This document shows, one piece after another, positions 10,363 to 20,479 of a stretch of DNA of 64,000 bases. Numbering within the stretch: position 1 is the stretch's first letter; each line of letters begins with the position of its first letter. Made by a program: the position numbers and the translations under genes. The notes beneath the pieces are model-generated. The model was not told the origin of the DNA, did no database searches, and saw only the letters and a list, made by a program, of their open reading frames with translations. Source of the stretch: Proales similis (lineage: Eukaryota > Rotifera > Eurotatoria > Ploima > Proalidae); assembly GCA_019059635.1 (NCBI GenBank), contig JAGVRJ010000006.1, forward strand, positions 124,001-188,000, read 5' to 3'.

Positions 10363-11111
10363 TTAGACTTGAAGTGTTTGAGCGGCAGTGCGCGACACCA
10401 GCGAGTAGAAGAGTTTGCTGAAGAACATTAGGCCCGTCTGTCCGCCTGGTATGTAGCTGATTATGTACCAGAGCAGGGAAGCGATTTGCAATGCGGCGAA
10501 CAAAAGAGTGATCAGCACACTCTTGACAATCATGGCAAAGTAGATGGTGCCCAGCAGCGTGAAGAAATAGGCCAGAGTGAAAGGCAGACGCGGCACTTCG
10601 GTCAGATGCTTGATGTGCTTCCTCACGCCCCACAATATTGAGAAGCTGTTTTTATTTATTTTTTACTAGTTTACACTGAAGGATTAGACTGAGCTCACCT
10701 GGCGATGAAGAACAAACTGCCCAAGCTGAACAGAAGGGCAAACTTGCGCGATTTGAGCACAATGAACGGAATGTAAAAGCTGGCCAGGGTCAAGCAAAAG
10801 GCGCCCATCGAGAGAAATATCATGAAGCCGATTATGCGCTGCTTCCTTGACTTGAATTGATTCAAGTTAGAGGCGAGGCGGAATTGAAGAAGGCGGCCTA
10901 CCATTGATGGACAGAACGGATCGGAGTCGGCCTCGCGAAACCATCCTTCGGTTTGCTCCTGACTGGTCTGGTCAGACGCGGCTCCTCTGAAGACATTTTG
11001 GCTCATGAACGAGCTCAAGTAGCCGCCGACATTCTTCAGGCCGCTTGGCTGCTGGCCACTATTGCGATTCTCGTTCACATACGACTTGAGAGCGGAGTAC
11101 TCGATTGTCAT
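10363..11111 (-). CDS. SFT2D: SFT2-family vesicle transport protein
   Basis: Two exons (10699-11111 and 10363-10645) with a 53-bp intron give 231 residues. The N-terminal half is soluble and polar. Four helices follow: IIGFMIFLSMGAFCLTLASF, FALLFSLGSLFFIASFSILWG, LAYFFTLLGTIYFAMIV and LLFAALQIASLLWYIISYIPGG. The pattern, and the 'lGnlf.ias...l.Gp..h.k.m' and 'alt.ySlsyIPf' regions, match SFT2. SFT2 proteins act in retrograde vesicle traffic from endosomes to the Golgi. Splicing restores the IASFSI helix across the junction. Polyadenylation signal at 10242-10247 (reverse). Which paralogue (SFT2D1, D2 or D3) is not clear. Confidence 0.88.
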
Positions 11112-11302
11112 GGCTGTTTCAACCTGTTGCCATTCGTCTATTCACCACCAGCACCATCAATCTATTGTCTCAAGTACACGATCAAATATGAGCAGCGATG
11201 CGTATTTATGGTCACATTTGCCCTCACAAGCCAACTTGCTTTCAATCTGAAAACCCAAAAATCAAATCCAAACCTGAATGAAGCAAAAGAGTGCCAAAAC
11301 TG

Positions 11303-11308
11303 TTTATT
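11303..11308 (-). terminator. Polyadenylation signal overlapping the TFDP stop codon
   Basis: Minus strand reads GAATAAAC; the TAA stop is inside the hexamer. Confidence 0.7.
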
Positions 11309-12801
11309 CAAATGATGAATTGTTCTCGCTGTCGTCAATGTCACTTTGCTCCTCGTCGTCGTCGTCTTCTTCGTCATCCTCGTCTTCTCCTTCATCAAGC
11401 TCGACGTCCGTCTCCTCTTCGTCTTCAGCCTCCTCTACAGTGCATTTCCTTCGTTGATTTGCTCTTGCCCGCGCTGTTTTGTCCTTGGGATCTCGGCCTT
11501 CTCTGATCGAATTTTTCTCCGCCTTCTCCTTTAGTTCATCGTATTCACCCTTTACGGCGCTTGCTGAGCCTGCTTTTGCCTCTTTGCTTTACATGTTTGG
11601 CAAAAGTGAAATTTTTCATGAACAAGATCAATGAGCAGGTGGTTGCTTACTAGACCGGAAGATTGAATTTAATCTCGATCGGACTGAACTCGGTCGGTCC
11701 GTTTTTAACTTCTTTTAGTTCGAATCGGTCAGATTTGGAATCGGCGGATAAGATTGAGAGATTGAGCTTGATTTGCTTACGATCAGAGTAGACGTGAAAT
11801 GCTCGCGGCATTTGAGAGAGGCCCTGGTCCACAGGCAGCGCGAGATCGGCCAGAATGTCGGCGCAGATCTTAAATTGAAAGGGCCCGTCGAACTGAATTG
11901 TGTGCTCGCTTCTTTTGGAATGGTGCAAATCAAAGCATGAGAGTGTTGGTTATCGAGGCAGTGGATGAAACAAAGAGACAGACTTGTCGTTTGAAATCGA
12001 ACAGTCGATGCTGGTGCCTTCGCTAGCGAGTAGAAAAGTGACCGGGAGCTGAATGGACACTGGAGAAGGTGTCTGATCGGCTCGATTGCGCTGAATCAAT
12101 GCTCTCAAGGCGGCTTGTTCGAACAATAGCCGTCGCAGCTTCTCGCTCTTTTCGCTGATGCGCTGCAGACGACGCTGCTTTTCTGTGCGGAGCTCGTCGC
12201 ATTCTTGCTTTTTGTTGCAGGGCAGGCCGATCCATTTGATTTCTTTTTTCACCTTGGAGATTATGTTCATGGCCATGAGCACGTTCAGGGCGTCGTAGAC
12301 TCGACGCCGCACGTTTTTCTGATCGTAGCTGGACAGCTCTAGGCCGCCTTGAGTCGAATTGCAATACTCAAGGACAAGCTCGTCGGCCACCTGGTTGTAC
12401 GAGGTCACTCCTTTCGCTTTCACTTTCTCGCACACTTTCATGCTAAAGTGGCGCAGGCCTTTGCTGCATTTCTCGCGCCGAAATTTCTGCAACTCGACTC
12501 TGCTCGAGACACGTTAAAACGAGTGGCAAATCAGTTGAGTTCTGTTGAGTTTTGAATTTACAATTCATTTCGTCCCAAGTCTCGCATTGAACTCGAACGA
12601 ACCAAATTGGATGACGATGCGGTCCAATCTGAATTGCTGGGCGTCAGATTGAAAGAGCGAAATTTGACAAAATTTGAGGCCGTTGGCTGACAAAATTGAG
12701 CAAATCAACGATTCCAGTCGAACGAAGCAGTCGTCAAAGAAGAGTGAGCCTACCTGCTTTTGGTCAGCGCCGAGTGCGGATGTCTTTGCCCTTTGAGACA
12801 T
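11304..12801 (-). CDS. TFDP: Transcription factor DP (E2F dimerisation partner)
   Basis: Exon 1 is 12754-12801 (ATG at 12801). Exon 2 starts at 12486 and carries the DNA-binding winged helix ([21 protein letters not shown], then [20 protein letters not shown] and [10 protein letters not shown]), the coiled coil and the marked-box segment IDCSISNDK. Downstream exons on the same strand add [19 protein letters not shown], which aligns with the end of the marked box. They finish in a strongly acidic tail (last exon 11304-11586) like that of vertebrate TFDP1. The junction between about 11980 and 11890 is not settled: no strong donor is visible, and exon 2 as read ends at TAA 11950. The residues between the marked box and the acidic tail are unlike other DPs. 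DP proteins pair with E2F factors to drive cell-cycle genes. The stop codon overlaps the AATAAA signal (11303-11308, reverse). Confidence 0.88.
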
Positions 12802-12937
12802 CTCTTCGGCGCCCTTAATGAGATCAGATGGATTTGGGTTACACCAAGAGAGAGAGAAACAAAAGCGACTGGGTCGGCTTTGCATTTCCGACCGACCGAT
12901 TGTATTAGAAAAGAGTTGATGGTCGTGGTTGAATTGC

Positions 12938-12943
12938 TTTATT
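12938..12943 (-). terminator. Polyadenylation signal overlapping the LSM10 stop codon
   Basis: Minus strand reads AAATAAAG; the TAA stop is inside the hexamer. Confidence 0.7.
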
Positions 12944-13286
12944 TCTCGGTAACTTTACGCTTGAAATCAAAGCGCTCTGGCTTCTTGCGTCTCACAGACA
13001 ATATCTCGCTCTGCAGTGCCTTGAGCATGTCGACTTTGTCGGGCACTTGAACGAACCGGATGTTGCGACCGCGAACTGTGAGCTGCTCGTAGGCGCGAAC
13101 GGCTCCGGCCGGAGTCAACAGCTGGGCGCCTCCCAGAGTGACGTTCATGTCGCCTTGCACTGACAGCACCATTCCGATCACATGCTGCTCGTTTCTCAGA
13201 TCGATCTGAACACGGTGACCTGTACAGGCTCTAACTATTCCGATCAGAGTGTTGCAACTCTGCACCTTATCCAGGCCGGTCTGCAT
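12939..13286 (-). CDS. LSM10: U7 snRNP Sm-like protein LSm10
   Basis: Single exon, 115 residues, ATG at 13286. It shows an Sm fold: Sm1 (VQIDLRNEQHVIGMVLSVQGDMNVTL) and Sm2 (VRGRNIRFVQVPDKVDM). The GRNIRFV.(I/V)P..V signature and the basic C-terminal extension fit LSm10 better than SmD1 or other LSm proteins. LSm10 with LSm11 replaces SmD1/SmD2 in the U7 snRNP, which processes the 3' end of replication-dependent histone mRNAs. Its presence implies an animal-type histone mRNA system. It is divergent from the zinc-finger gene at 13339, with only 52 bp between the two ATGs. The stop codon lies inside the AATAAA signal (12938-12943, reverse). Confidence 0.8.
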   Translation of the reverse strand: MQTGLDKVQSCNTLIGIVRACTGHRVQIDLRNEQHVIGMVLSVQGDMNVTLGGAQLLTPAGAVRAYEQLTVRGRNIRFVQVPDKVDMLKALQSEILSVRRKKPERFDFKRKVTEK

Positions 13287-13338
13287 CTCGTATCTAAAAT
13301 CAAACTTGACAAATGTTCATTTGAGATTATTGGCTGCC

Positions 13339-14377
13339 ATGAGCTTTCTCGACCAATTCAACGAAGGTTTGTTGCTTGTTCGGCGCTTTTTACTCTTCTC
13401 GGCGTTCACTCGGCTGCGGCATTGCTCTTCAGATGACGACGACCAGTTCAAGCCTGTTCAGGCAAAAAGTGTCTTTGACCGCCTCAGAGGCCCGTTCGGC
13501 TTTTCAAAGCCGTCGGCAGGTTAGTGAACCCATTACGGCCACCAGTTGACACTTAGAACCACCGTTTCGCTCTCAAGGAGCCCAGTACCTGATTGAGTTT
13601 CCCAATCAAAAGGGTCAAGCCAGATTCTTTTGTCGACTCTGCCTCGAGGTTTGCAGCGACACAGAAGTGCTAGATCATTGCGCCTACATTGTCCATCTTG
13701 CCCGCTTCGTGGTACTCAGATTTGGCTTCGACTTTTGTCGTCTCGTTTCTTAATTAAACCAAGAAAAAGTGCTTTCCCAAAGAGTTTGACAGAATCGCTG
13801 AGCTCGAGACAACAAGCGAGCAGACTGAGCGAATCGAAAAGTTGATTCGCTTTCTGTCGACGCGAAGCCTGTTTGACAATGAAACGGTCGAGGTGCGCCC
13901 AGAGGACGAGTTCCGCAAATGTGAGTTTAATTGCTCCATTTTCCAATCATCAATTTGCAGGTGGCAAGAAATTGACTCACTTGGATCAAAACAAGATGTC
14001 GACTCTTACAGGCAACGGCACTCGGCTGTTTCAATCGATCCGCTTCGTCTTGACCATCTGCCTTTGATCAAGTCCGGTAAGTCTCATTGAGATCGAGTTT
14101 GAAATGAAAACTAAAAGTGGCCAGCGAAGAAGCGACAGAGAAAAGTGAAATCAACGATTTCAGCGACCCTTTCGACATCGACGACTGCCACGTCGACATT
14201 CTGGAGAACGAACTGCGAGCGATTGTGGACAACGAAGAGCCGATCGATGACATGTTCATTTACTTTTTCGTCAAATACTTTGATCGCTTGTCAATGGACC
14301 AAAGCTACTTCCGGGCTATCTACTCCAAAATCGAAGGCCTTGTCAATCAGCATGCCAAACAAGAGCCAGCCGAGTGA
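13339..14377 (+). CDS. Matrin/U1-type C2H2 zinc-finger protein
   Basis: Five exons (13339-13366, 13433-13519, 13578-13708, 13764-14076, 14118-14377) join in frame to 272 residues. The central feature is a zinc finger of the matrin type, FFCRLCLEVC...LDHC....H followed by KK, spanning the exon 3/exon 4 junction; splicing gives HLARFKKCFPKEFDRI. The rest is acidic, with a helical C-terminal part (about 80 residues: CHVDILENELRAIVDNEE...). Such fingers usually bind structured RNA or act in splicing complexes. I do not recognise the protein. The donors of exons 1 and 3 (gtttgt, gtggta) are weak, but every join keeps the frame. It shares a 52-bp bidirectional spacer with LSM10. Its last-exon region was copied to about 17230-17395. 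Confidence 0.65.
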
Positions 14378-14744
14378 AGACTTAAATGCTAGGTCTCCAA
14401 ATCCTAAATTCATCCTTCCCTCGGTCTAATTTCGATTCGAATTTTTGCATCAATTCTGCTCTTTGATTAAGTTTGCCAATCACAATTTCTATACTCTATA
14501 GAACTTGTCTAAAAATAATGTTTGTATTAACTATATCTATTCGTAATAGCCTGCTTGATAGAAAGAAGATCTCAAATCTGTGGTACATTGAATCTTTTTA
14601 TTGGTGTGGTAAACCCTAAGATGAGAACAAAAACAAATCTTTGCGGAAACTAGATTAAATGAGTTGGCGAGCCTTTTGTCTAATTAAAAGTCATGAGCAA
14701 GCAGTACCATGATTTGGTTAGCTAATCGATGGACGCGAGAGTTT

Positions 14745-15906
14745 TCATGTTTTGAAAAAGCCGATAATCGTTGATCTAAATTGTTGATTTAACAGAATGA
14801 GGAGAACGAAGCCTTCTGAGAGAGAAATTGTGTAGAACAGTTTCGAAAGCTTAAACAGGATCGGGCAGACTGAGTGCAGAGGATCATCGGTTAGCAAGCA
14901 AACCGGAAATAATTTGACATTAAAAGTGTAGACAAGAAGGGCAAAAGTTGACGCCAATTCGGGCAGACGAAAGAATAATGAGAACAGTCCGTTTAGGACG
15001 ATCATCTTGGTGATACGCGACTCGGCCTCTTCTTTTCTCACTTTGCCAGAATGGCCTCGCAGGTGAAACAAGAGGCGAACATCGACGATTAAATTGACAA
15101 ACACAAAGACAACGTTGCGGAGAAGAGCATTTATCACGTAAATTGCAGTGAGCACCTTGCTATGACTGAAATCGTGGATAGAATGATAAGTGAAATATTC
15201 GAGATGACTTTTTGCCAAAGCCCAGACGTTGAATCGCTCGTTGACCTGCTTGATCAGACTGATGAGGCAACAAGGTAGAAGGGCGACAAGAAGCAGTCGT
15301 CTGGGACGCCATCCTTTCAGCTTGGGCCAGCAGTCCACATTCACTGCGTAGCGGTAGAGCACAAACATCGTGTTGGTCATGTTCGCCATCATGAGCATGA
15401 GCTTGTTCTTGCGGTACTCGTCCGATCGCCTGATCGAGCGGAATACCAAGACGACGAGTGCGTTGACCACCATTTGTCAACTTCAGATTGCCAAATTCAA
15501 ACCATAAATTGATCCTTTGGGTTTTCGAGTCATAGCTCGTGAAATTCAAATCGATGCCCGAGAAGCCAATGTAAAAGATGTCTGCTCCTCTAATTTTAAC
15601 TTTGCACTCGTTTGGCTCAAGAATGAGAAACCATGCTTGACTCTGATTGCCACTGATGCTCAAGCCAGAATTATAGTTGAGTTTTAACTTTATACTGACA
15701 TAATCAAGGGAACAACAAGCGATCTCCACGCTCGGTTTCCAACTCAACACTTGATCGGCCTCCTCGACCGTGCTCAACAAGCAGTCGATTTGAATAGCAC
15801 AATGGCTGGTCTCGTTTGTCCAAGTTGTCTGGCAAACATCTCCGGCTTTGGTGATGAACACAAGCTTGAAAAGGAGTATAACTGCAAGAGTATAGGGCCA
15901 TAGCAT
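14745..15906 (-). pseudogene. 7TM receptor copy B, internally deleted
   Basis: ATG at 15906 with an intact signal peptide and the first ~140 residues of the ectodomain (CQTTW...GNLKLTN). The sequence then jumps, near 15475, directly into TM1 (VVNALVVLVF). This removes about 1 kb of ectodomain and shifts the frame. A second deletion after RKNKL removes TM2 and most of TM3. A third, 3-bp deletion drops the Leu of KLQVNERF. TM4-TM7 remain open to a TGA at 14745. Copy B still has the promoter motif (15955-15970) and a polyadenylation signal (14597-14602, reverse). It is most similar to copy C in the TM6-TM7 region. Confidence 0.8.
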
Positions 15907-15954
15907 TTTGGAATTTCGCGACAATTTAATTTCTGTCAAAAACATTACCGGATA

Positions 15955-15970
15955 TAAATACCAGTCGATG
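15955..15970 (-). promoter_or_regulatory. Conserved core-promoter motif of 7TM copy B
   Basis: The minus strand reads ATCGACTGGTATTTAT, 49-64 bp before the copy B ATG, and is identical in sequence to the copy C motif. It persists although the coding region is broken. Confidence 0.5.
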
Positions 15971-16267
15971 CCATGGGCCTGGAATGGAGGCCAATTAACT
16001 GGAAATCTAATCTCTGATCGATAAATCAGTCTTGAGATGGAAGCCGTTTCTCATTTCTCGCCTTAATATTTACTGTCAATTTGAGGAAAATAACGATTTC
16101 TGCTGCAACATTATTCATTTCACTTTCATCTTCTCAACATGGTAATCGATGCGAAGCCATCTCGAATTCGGACCTCTCTTTGATGCACTGTATTGATTTC
16201 TCTGTCTGGAAACTTGGTCGAGCAGCACGATATTTATTTCAACATGCTATTGCGCCCTTCGGCGGCT

Positions 16268-16660
16268 TCAGCGGTCGAATTATTTGTCCTCTGATTGGCC
16301 AAATCTAACCATTTCATTAGCCATCTTTTTAGCTTTAATATTTTCCAGCCGATTAATTTCAACTTTTTGTTTCTTAATATCTCGTTGCCCCGACTTTTTT
16401 TACGCTCCTTTTATACATATGGCTATTTGGAGGTTTTTTGAATAAGTTTGACGCAAACAATCGCTCATCAATTTCAAAGCAGCAAACCCTCTATCGTTAA
16501 TTATCGTATTCGACAGTTGATTTGCTCTACGCTCAATGTTTGCTCGAAACCGATCAGATTGTGTCTGATCGAAGAATCGGTATATCCGGCTATCATCAGG
16601 CTCTCCAGTGGGCTATTATAGAACCTGTTACAAGTTTTTGAATTTTAGATTATTTCGATC
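16268..16660 (-). pseudogene. 7TM receptor ectodomain fragment (fourth copy)
   Basis: Minus-strand fragment alignable to copy A at about 8260-8640. Shared blocks include 'cctctgattggccaa.tctaacca', 'ctc.acactcaatgtttgctcga' and 'ccgatcagattgtgt.tgatc'. It has many frame breaks and no start, stop or membrane part. It is followed at about 16740-16940 by another copy of the family's 5' flank. Confidence 0.65.
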
Positions 16661-16936
16661 TCACAATTCGCGTGAGAACTTTTAGCTAGCCGATTATTCA
16701 AAATCTTGATCTTGGGCGAATAAGATTCGGAGCAATAAATAACGATCGATACCAAGGCAAAGCGCCCGGGAACCAATAAACTGCTTATCTAATCGATCAG
16801 CGATGAATCAGTCTTGAGATTGGAGCTGTTTATCACTTTTCGTATGCAGTTTCTCGTAAAATTTTTGTTGCATAAAATTGCTTTTAATGATGCACAATTG
16901 TTGATTTCACTTCAAAACCGTTCAAGTGGTAATCTA

Positions 16937-17248
16937 TCCGACGAGCTGGAAAAAATATGCCAGTGTGGCAACTATTTCGACAAACAGCTCCAGGAGCTAA
17001 AATCCTACAGGGCTAAAAATTTCATGCTGCTTGCCGATTTGAAGAGACATTATCTTGAAGAATTTTACAAAATAGGGCTTGAAAGCCGATCTAGTCTTAA
17101 TGATTGGCTATTCAGTAACAGCGTTTGTCGAAGAAGCGGATTTTTTCTCTTCTTTCTTTATTCGAAACGAGTGAGTAAATCTAATAGACCAGTTGCATTT
17201 TTCAACTCTGATAAAAGTCACCCAGATCTGTTTTACAATGAAAACTGA
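16937..17248 (+). other. Open reading stretch of unknown nature between duplicated blocks
   Basis: An open plus-strand frame here reads as a charged helical protein (DELEKICQCGNYFDKQLQELK, then a Leu/Lys-rich stretch). It has no convincing start within the stretch: the ATG frame begins inside the duplicated 7TM flank. No relative was recognised. It could be a fragment of a lost gene carried in with the duplication. Confidence 0.3.
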
Positions 17249-17395
17249 AAGCAGCCAGAGCAGAAGAGACAGAAGATTGCGAAATAAAAGATTTCAGCGA
17301 CCCGTAAGACATCGACGACTGTCACGATCACATTCTTGAGAAGGAACTACGAGCGATTGTGCAAAACGAGAAGTTGATCGATGAAAAAGTAAAAT
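17230..17395 (+). pseudogene. Duplicated piece of the matrin-type zinc-finger gene (intron 4/exon 5)
   Basis: This region matches 14090-14250, including the intron acceptor region ('aatgaaaact.aaag'), the 'gatttcagcgaccc' block, 'acatcgacgactg' and 'gcgagcgattgtg'. An in-frame TAA and small changes break it. Because intron sequence is present, the copy arose by DNA duplication and not from mRNA. Confidence 0.7.
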
Positions 17396-17667
17396 TTTAA
17401 CCAATTTGGTAACCAACCTGTTGGATGGTTTTATAAAGCACAAACGGTCTTCAACTTAATTTTAGACTACACAAATTCATAAAAAAATCCATCGGGCAAG
17501 AAGTTCAATATCAAAATATTTCACAAATAACTTCGATTTAGTTAATTTGCGAAATGAAATAAAAGCCGCTGACAGCACAAAGGCTAATTGATGTTAGATG
17601 AGCATACTGCGTCGCGCCGAAATAAGACTCTCGGGCTCATGGTAACTTGTTTGATTTGTTGAATGAT

Positions 17668-20025
17668 TCACTTGAGAGTTTTAATCTTTAAAAAAAAGCT
17701 AATGAAGATTATTCGAAACTGTTGATTTAGCAGAATGAGAAGAACGAAGCCTTCTAAAAGGGAAATTGTGTAGAACAGTTTAGAGAGTTTAAACAATATA
17801 GGACACACCGAATGAAGAGGGTCATCAGTTAGCAAGCAAACCGGAAATAATTTGACATTAAAAGTGTAGACAAGGAGGGCAAAAGTTGACGCCAATTCGG
17901 GCAGACGAAAGAATAGTGAGAACAGTCCGTTTAGGACGATCATCTTGGTGATACGCGACTCGGCCTCTTCTTTCCTCACTTTCTCAGAATGGCCTCGCAG
18001 GTGAAACAAGAGACGAACATCGACGATTAAATTGACAAACACAAAGACAACGTTGCGGAGAAGAGCATTCATCACGTAGATAGCAGTGAGCAGCTGGCTA
18101 TGGCTGAAATCGTCGATAGAATGCGAAGTTAAATACTCGAGAGGACTTTTTGCCAAAGCCCAGACGTTGAATCGCTCGTTGACCTGCAGCTTGATCAGAC
18201 TGATGAGGCAACAAGGTAGAAGGGCGACAAGAAGCACTCGAGTTGGACGCCATCCTCTCAGCTTGGGCCAGCAGTCCACATTGACTGCGTAACGGTAGAG
18301 CACAAACATCGTGTTGGTCACATTCGCCATCAGTCTGAGCACGTTCTCTAAATAGCTCTCCACAAACAGGTAGAAGACCTGCATGAAGCGAGTGAGGATC
18401 CAGGGCGAGCAGAATATGCCCTGGTACTCAATGCAGCTGCTGATCGGGCCCAGAGCGAACACGAGTGCCTGGAACAGGACAAAGTACGAGTTGAGGCAGA
18501 CGAAGTCCCACATGCGTCGGTTCTTGTCCTTCAGCTTGTTCTTGCGGTACTCGTCCGATCGCCTGATCGAGCGGAATACCAAGACGACGAGTGCGTTGAC
18601 CACCACTGCGAGCAGGCTGAGACCAGGGCCAAGAAGGACATCGGCCCAGTACTCGGCTATCTTCAGGCCAAGAACCATCTGGTACATGCTGGGCTCGTTG
18701 ATTGGTTGGACTGTTTCGATGAGGCAACGGGCGCCCATCTGATCAAAGTCACACTCCCTCGACAGCTCATTCCATCGGTTCTCACAAGCATCCAAAGAGT
18801 CATAATAAGCCCACTTTCTATTCAGGTCTTTGTAGAATTTTTTCAGTATCCAGAACAGAGTGCATCCACACTCGACTTGGGCTCTTTGTTCAAACAGGAA
18901 ACCGCTTAATCGAACATTCAACGATCGCTGCTCGATTCGGTAAAAGAGACAGAAGTTTTCCGGTGTGAACAGGTCAATATCTTTCGGCTCAGCATCGTAA
19001 AGAGTTGAGTGCTCGTTTCCAATTCTAAAAAATTCAAGAACTGATAAGTTTGTTATTAAACTTATATTTGAATTAAATTCTGGATTAGGATCACTTAAAT
19101 GGATCGTTAAGGTCGAACTTGTTTTTCTCTGATTAGCAAAATCCAACCATTTCACGTTGTTGTGTAAGAATCGTTTAAGTCTCAATATTCTCAGGTGGAT
19201 TGATTTCAAACGTTTTCCCTTAAGTATTTCAGGGTCCCACCCTTTCAAACCTCCACTTACATCTATCCTTGTACTATTTGTAAATAAATTTGACGGAAAG
19301 GATCGCTCATCTAGTTTAAAGCCAAAGCCCTCAATAAAGAATGTTTTAATTCTACAGTTCATCTGTTTGGCGTTCATTGTTTCTTCGAATCCGATCAGAT
19401 TATGTTTGATTGATGAATCTATATTTCCGTTTATCTGCAATAATTCAAATCTACTGTTCAAGAATAGTCTGTCACACGTTCTTGAGATATAGACCATCCC
19501 GTTCTTTAATTGCAAGAACGAACTTATTGAAGGCTGTTGATTAAAGATAGCTAATGAATAATTGTTGGAGCAGTTCGCAGAAGTTTTACCGGCTTTTGTA
19601 AGTCGAAGATGGCCGAATTGAAACCTGTGCTGAACCGAATCAGTATTTGAACTGTAGCTCTTGAAATTCACATCGATGCCAGAGAAGCCGGTGTAATAAA
19701 TTTCAACTTCGTTTATTTTCCTATGGCACTCTTTTGGCTCTAGAATGAGTAAAGATCCTTCGTTCTGATCGCCACTGATGCTCAAGCCAGACTGGAAATT
19801 GAGATTTACTATTATGTTCAAATATTCTAGGTTACAACAAGTGACTTGAACGTTCTGCTTGAACCCAAACACTTTGTCGGCCTCTTCGAATGTGCTCAGT
19901 ACACAGTCGATTTGAACCTGACATGAGTTGGAAATGTTTTTCCATGTTGTCTGACAAATATCGGTGGCTGCTGTGCTCAACACAAGCCTGCTAATAAGAA
20001 TCAACAAAAACCGGATTGAGAGCAT
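17668..20025 (-). CDS. Lineage-specific 7TM receptor with large Cys-rich ectodomain (copy C)
   Basis: Intronless, 785 residues from the ATG at 20025 (signal peptide MLSIRFLLILISRLVLSTAA). The first in-frame start-like codon upstream is not ATG. The layout equals copy A: Cys-paired N-terminal segment, about 430-residue ectodomain with many N-glycosylation sites, ECGCTLFWI, then seven helices with FVLYRYAVNVD after TM3 and LFFRLPE in TM6. The membrane half is much more conserved with copy A than the ectodomain, especially TM1-TM4. This pattern fits either selection or gene conversion over the 3' half. The C-terminus (FFLKIKTLK) differs from copy A. Function and ligand are unknown; a chemosensory or peptide receptor role is only a guess. 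Confidence 0.75.
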   Translation of the reverse strand: MLSIRFLLILISRLVLSTAATDICQTTWKNISNSCQVQIDCVLSTFEEADKVFGFKQNVQVTCCNLEYLNIIVNLNFQSGLSISGDQNEGSLLILEPKECHRKINEVEIYYTGFSGIDVNFKSYSSNTDSVQHRFQFGHLRLTKAGKTSANCSNNYSLAIFNQQPSISSFLQLKNGMVYISRTCDRLFLNSRFELLQINGNIDSSIKHNLIGFEETMNAKQMNCRIKTFFIEGFGFKLDERSFPSNLFTNSTRIDVSGGLKGWDPEILKGKRLKSIHLRILRLKRFLHNNVKWLDFANQRKTSSTLTIHLSDPNPEFNSNISLITNLSVLEFFRIGNEHSTLYDAEPKDIDLFTPENFCLFYRIEQRSLNVRLSGFLFEQRAQVECGCTLFWILKKFYKDLNRKWAYYDSLDACENRWNELSRECDFDQMGARCLIETVQPINEPSMYQMVLGLKIAEYWADVLLGPGLSLLAVVVNALVVLVFRSIRRSDEYRKNKLKDKNRRMWDFVCLNSYFVLFQALVFALGPISSCIEYQGIFCSPWILTRFMQVFYLFVESYLENVLRLMANVTNTMFVLYRYAVNVDCWPKLRGWRPTRVLLVALLPCCLISLIKLQVNERFNVWALAKSPLEYLTSHSIDDFSHSQLLTAIYVMNALLRNVVFVFVNLIVDVRLLFHLRGHSEKVRKEEAESRITKMIVLNGLFSLFFRLPELASTFALLVYTFNVKLFPVCLLTDDPLHSVCPILFKLSKLFYTISLLEGFVLLILLNQQFRIIFISFFLKIKTLK

Positions 20026-20064
20026 TTCTGGGAAATTTTCAAGTGAGCCGAAAGAAACGTGTAA

Positions 20065-20080
20065 ATAAATACCAGTCGAT
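20065..20080 (-). promoter_or_regulatory. Conserved core-promoter motif of 7TM copy C
   Basis: The minus strand reads ATCGACTGGTATTTAT, 40-55 bp upstream of the copy C ATG; see the equivalent motifs before copies A and B. Confidence 0.5.
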
Positions 20081-20479
20081 TTAGAACCCAAGACCGATTA
20101 ACTGGTAACCTTATCGATCAGCGATTAATCATTACTGAGATTTTAGCCCTTTCTCCTTTCTCGTCTGTCGTCAGTCTAGAAGAAAATGGCGATTTCTGTT
20201 GCGACAATATCGATTTCACTTGAATAATGTTAACGAGGTAATGGAAGTGATGCCTTCGTTAAATGCCCATTTCTGTCTTGCGAGCTGAAAAGATATGCTT
20301 GTCTGGCAATTATTTTAACGAGCAGTTCGGGATTAAATTTCAAGATTCTTGTTCATCTTTAAACGGCATTCTCTGGGCAATCGCTCAACACATGATTCAC
20401 AATGCCACATAAAAAGGGAAAGGGTTTCCAAGTACTTGCGCTCTCTCAGCACTCGTCCTGGGTCATTTACTTTTAATCT

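Noticed and set aside
12565-12753. Minus-strand open frame continuing TFDP exon 1
   Set aside because: A donor (CAG|GTAGGC) and a matching acceptor before the DNA-binding domain make this an intron.
9621-13286. Operon with trans-splicing for mL51-SFT2-TFDP-LSM10
   Set aside because: The genes share a strand, but each has its own polyadenylation signal and no spliced-leader acceptor is consistently seen before the ATGs. Cannot be shown from this sequence.
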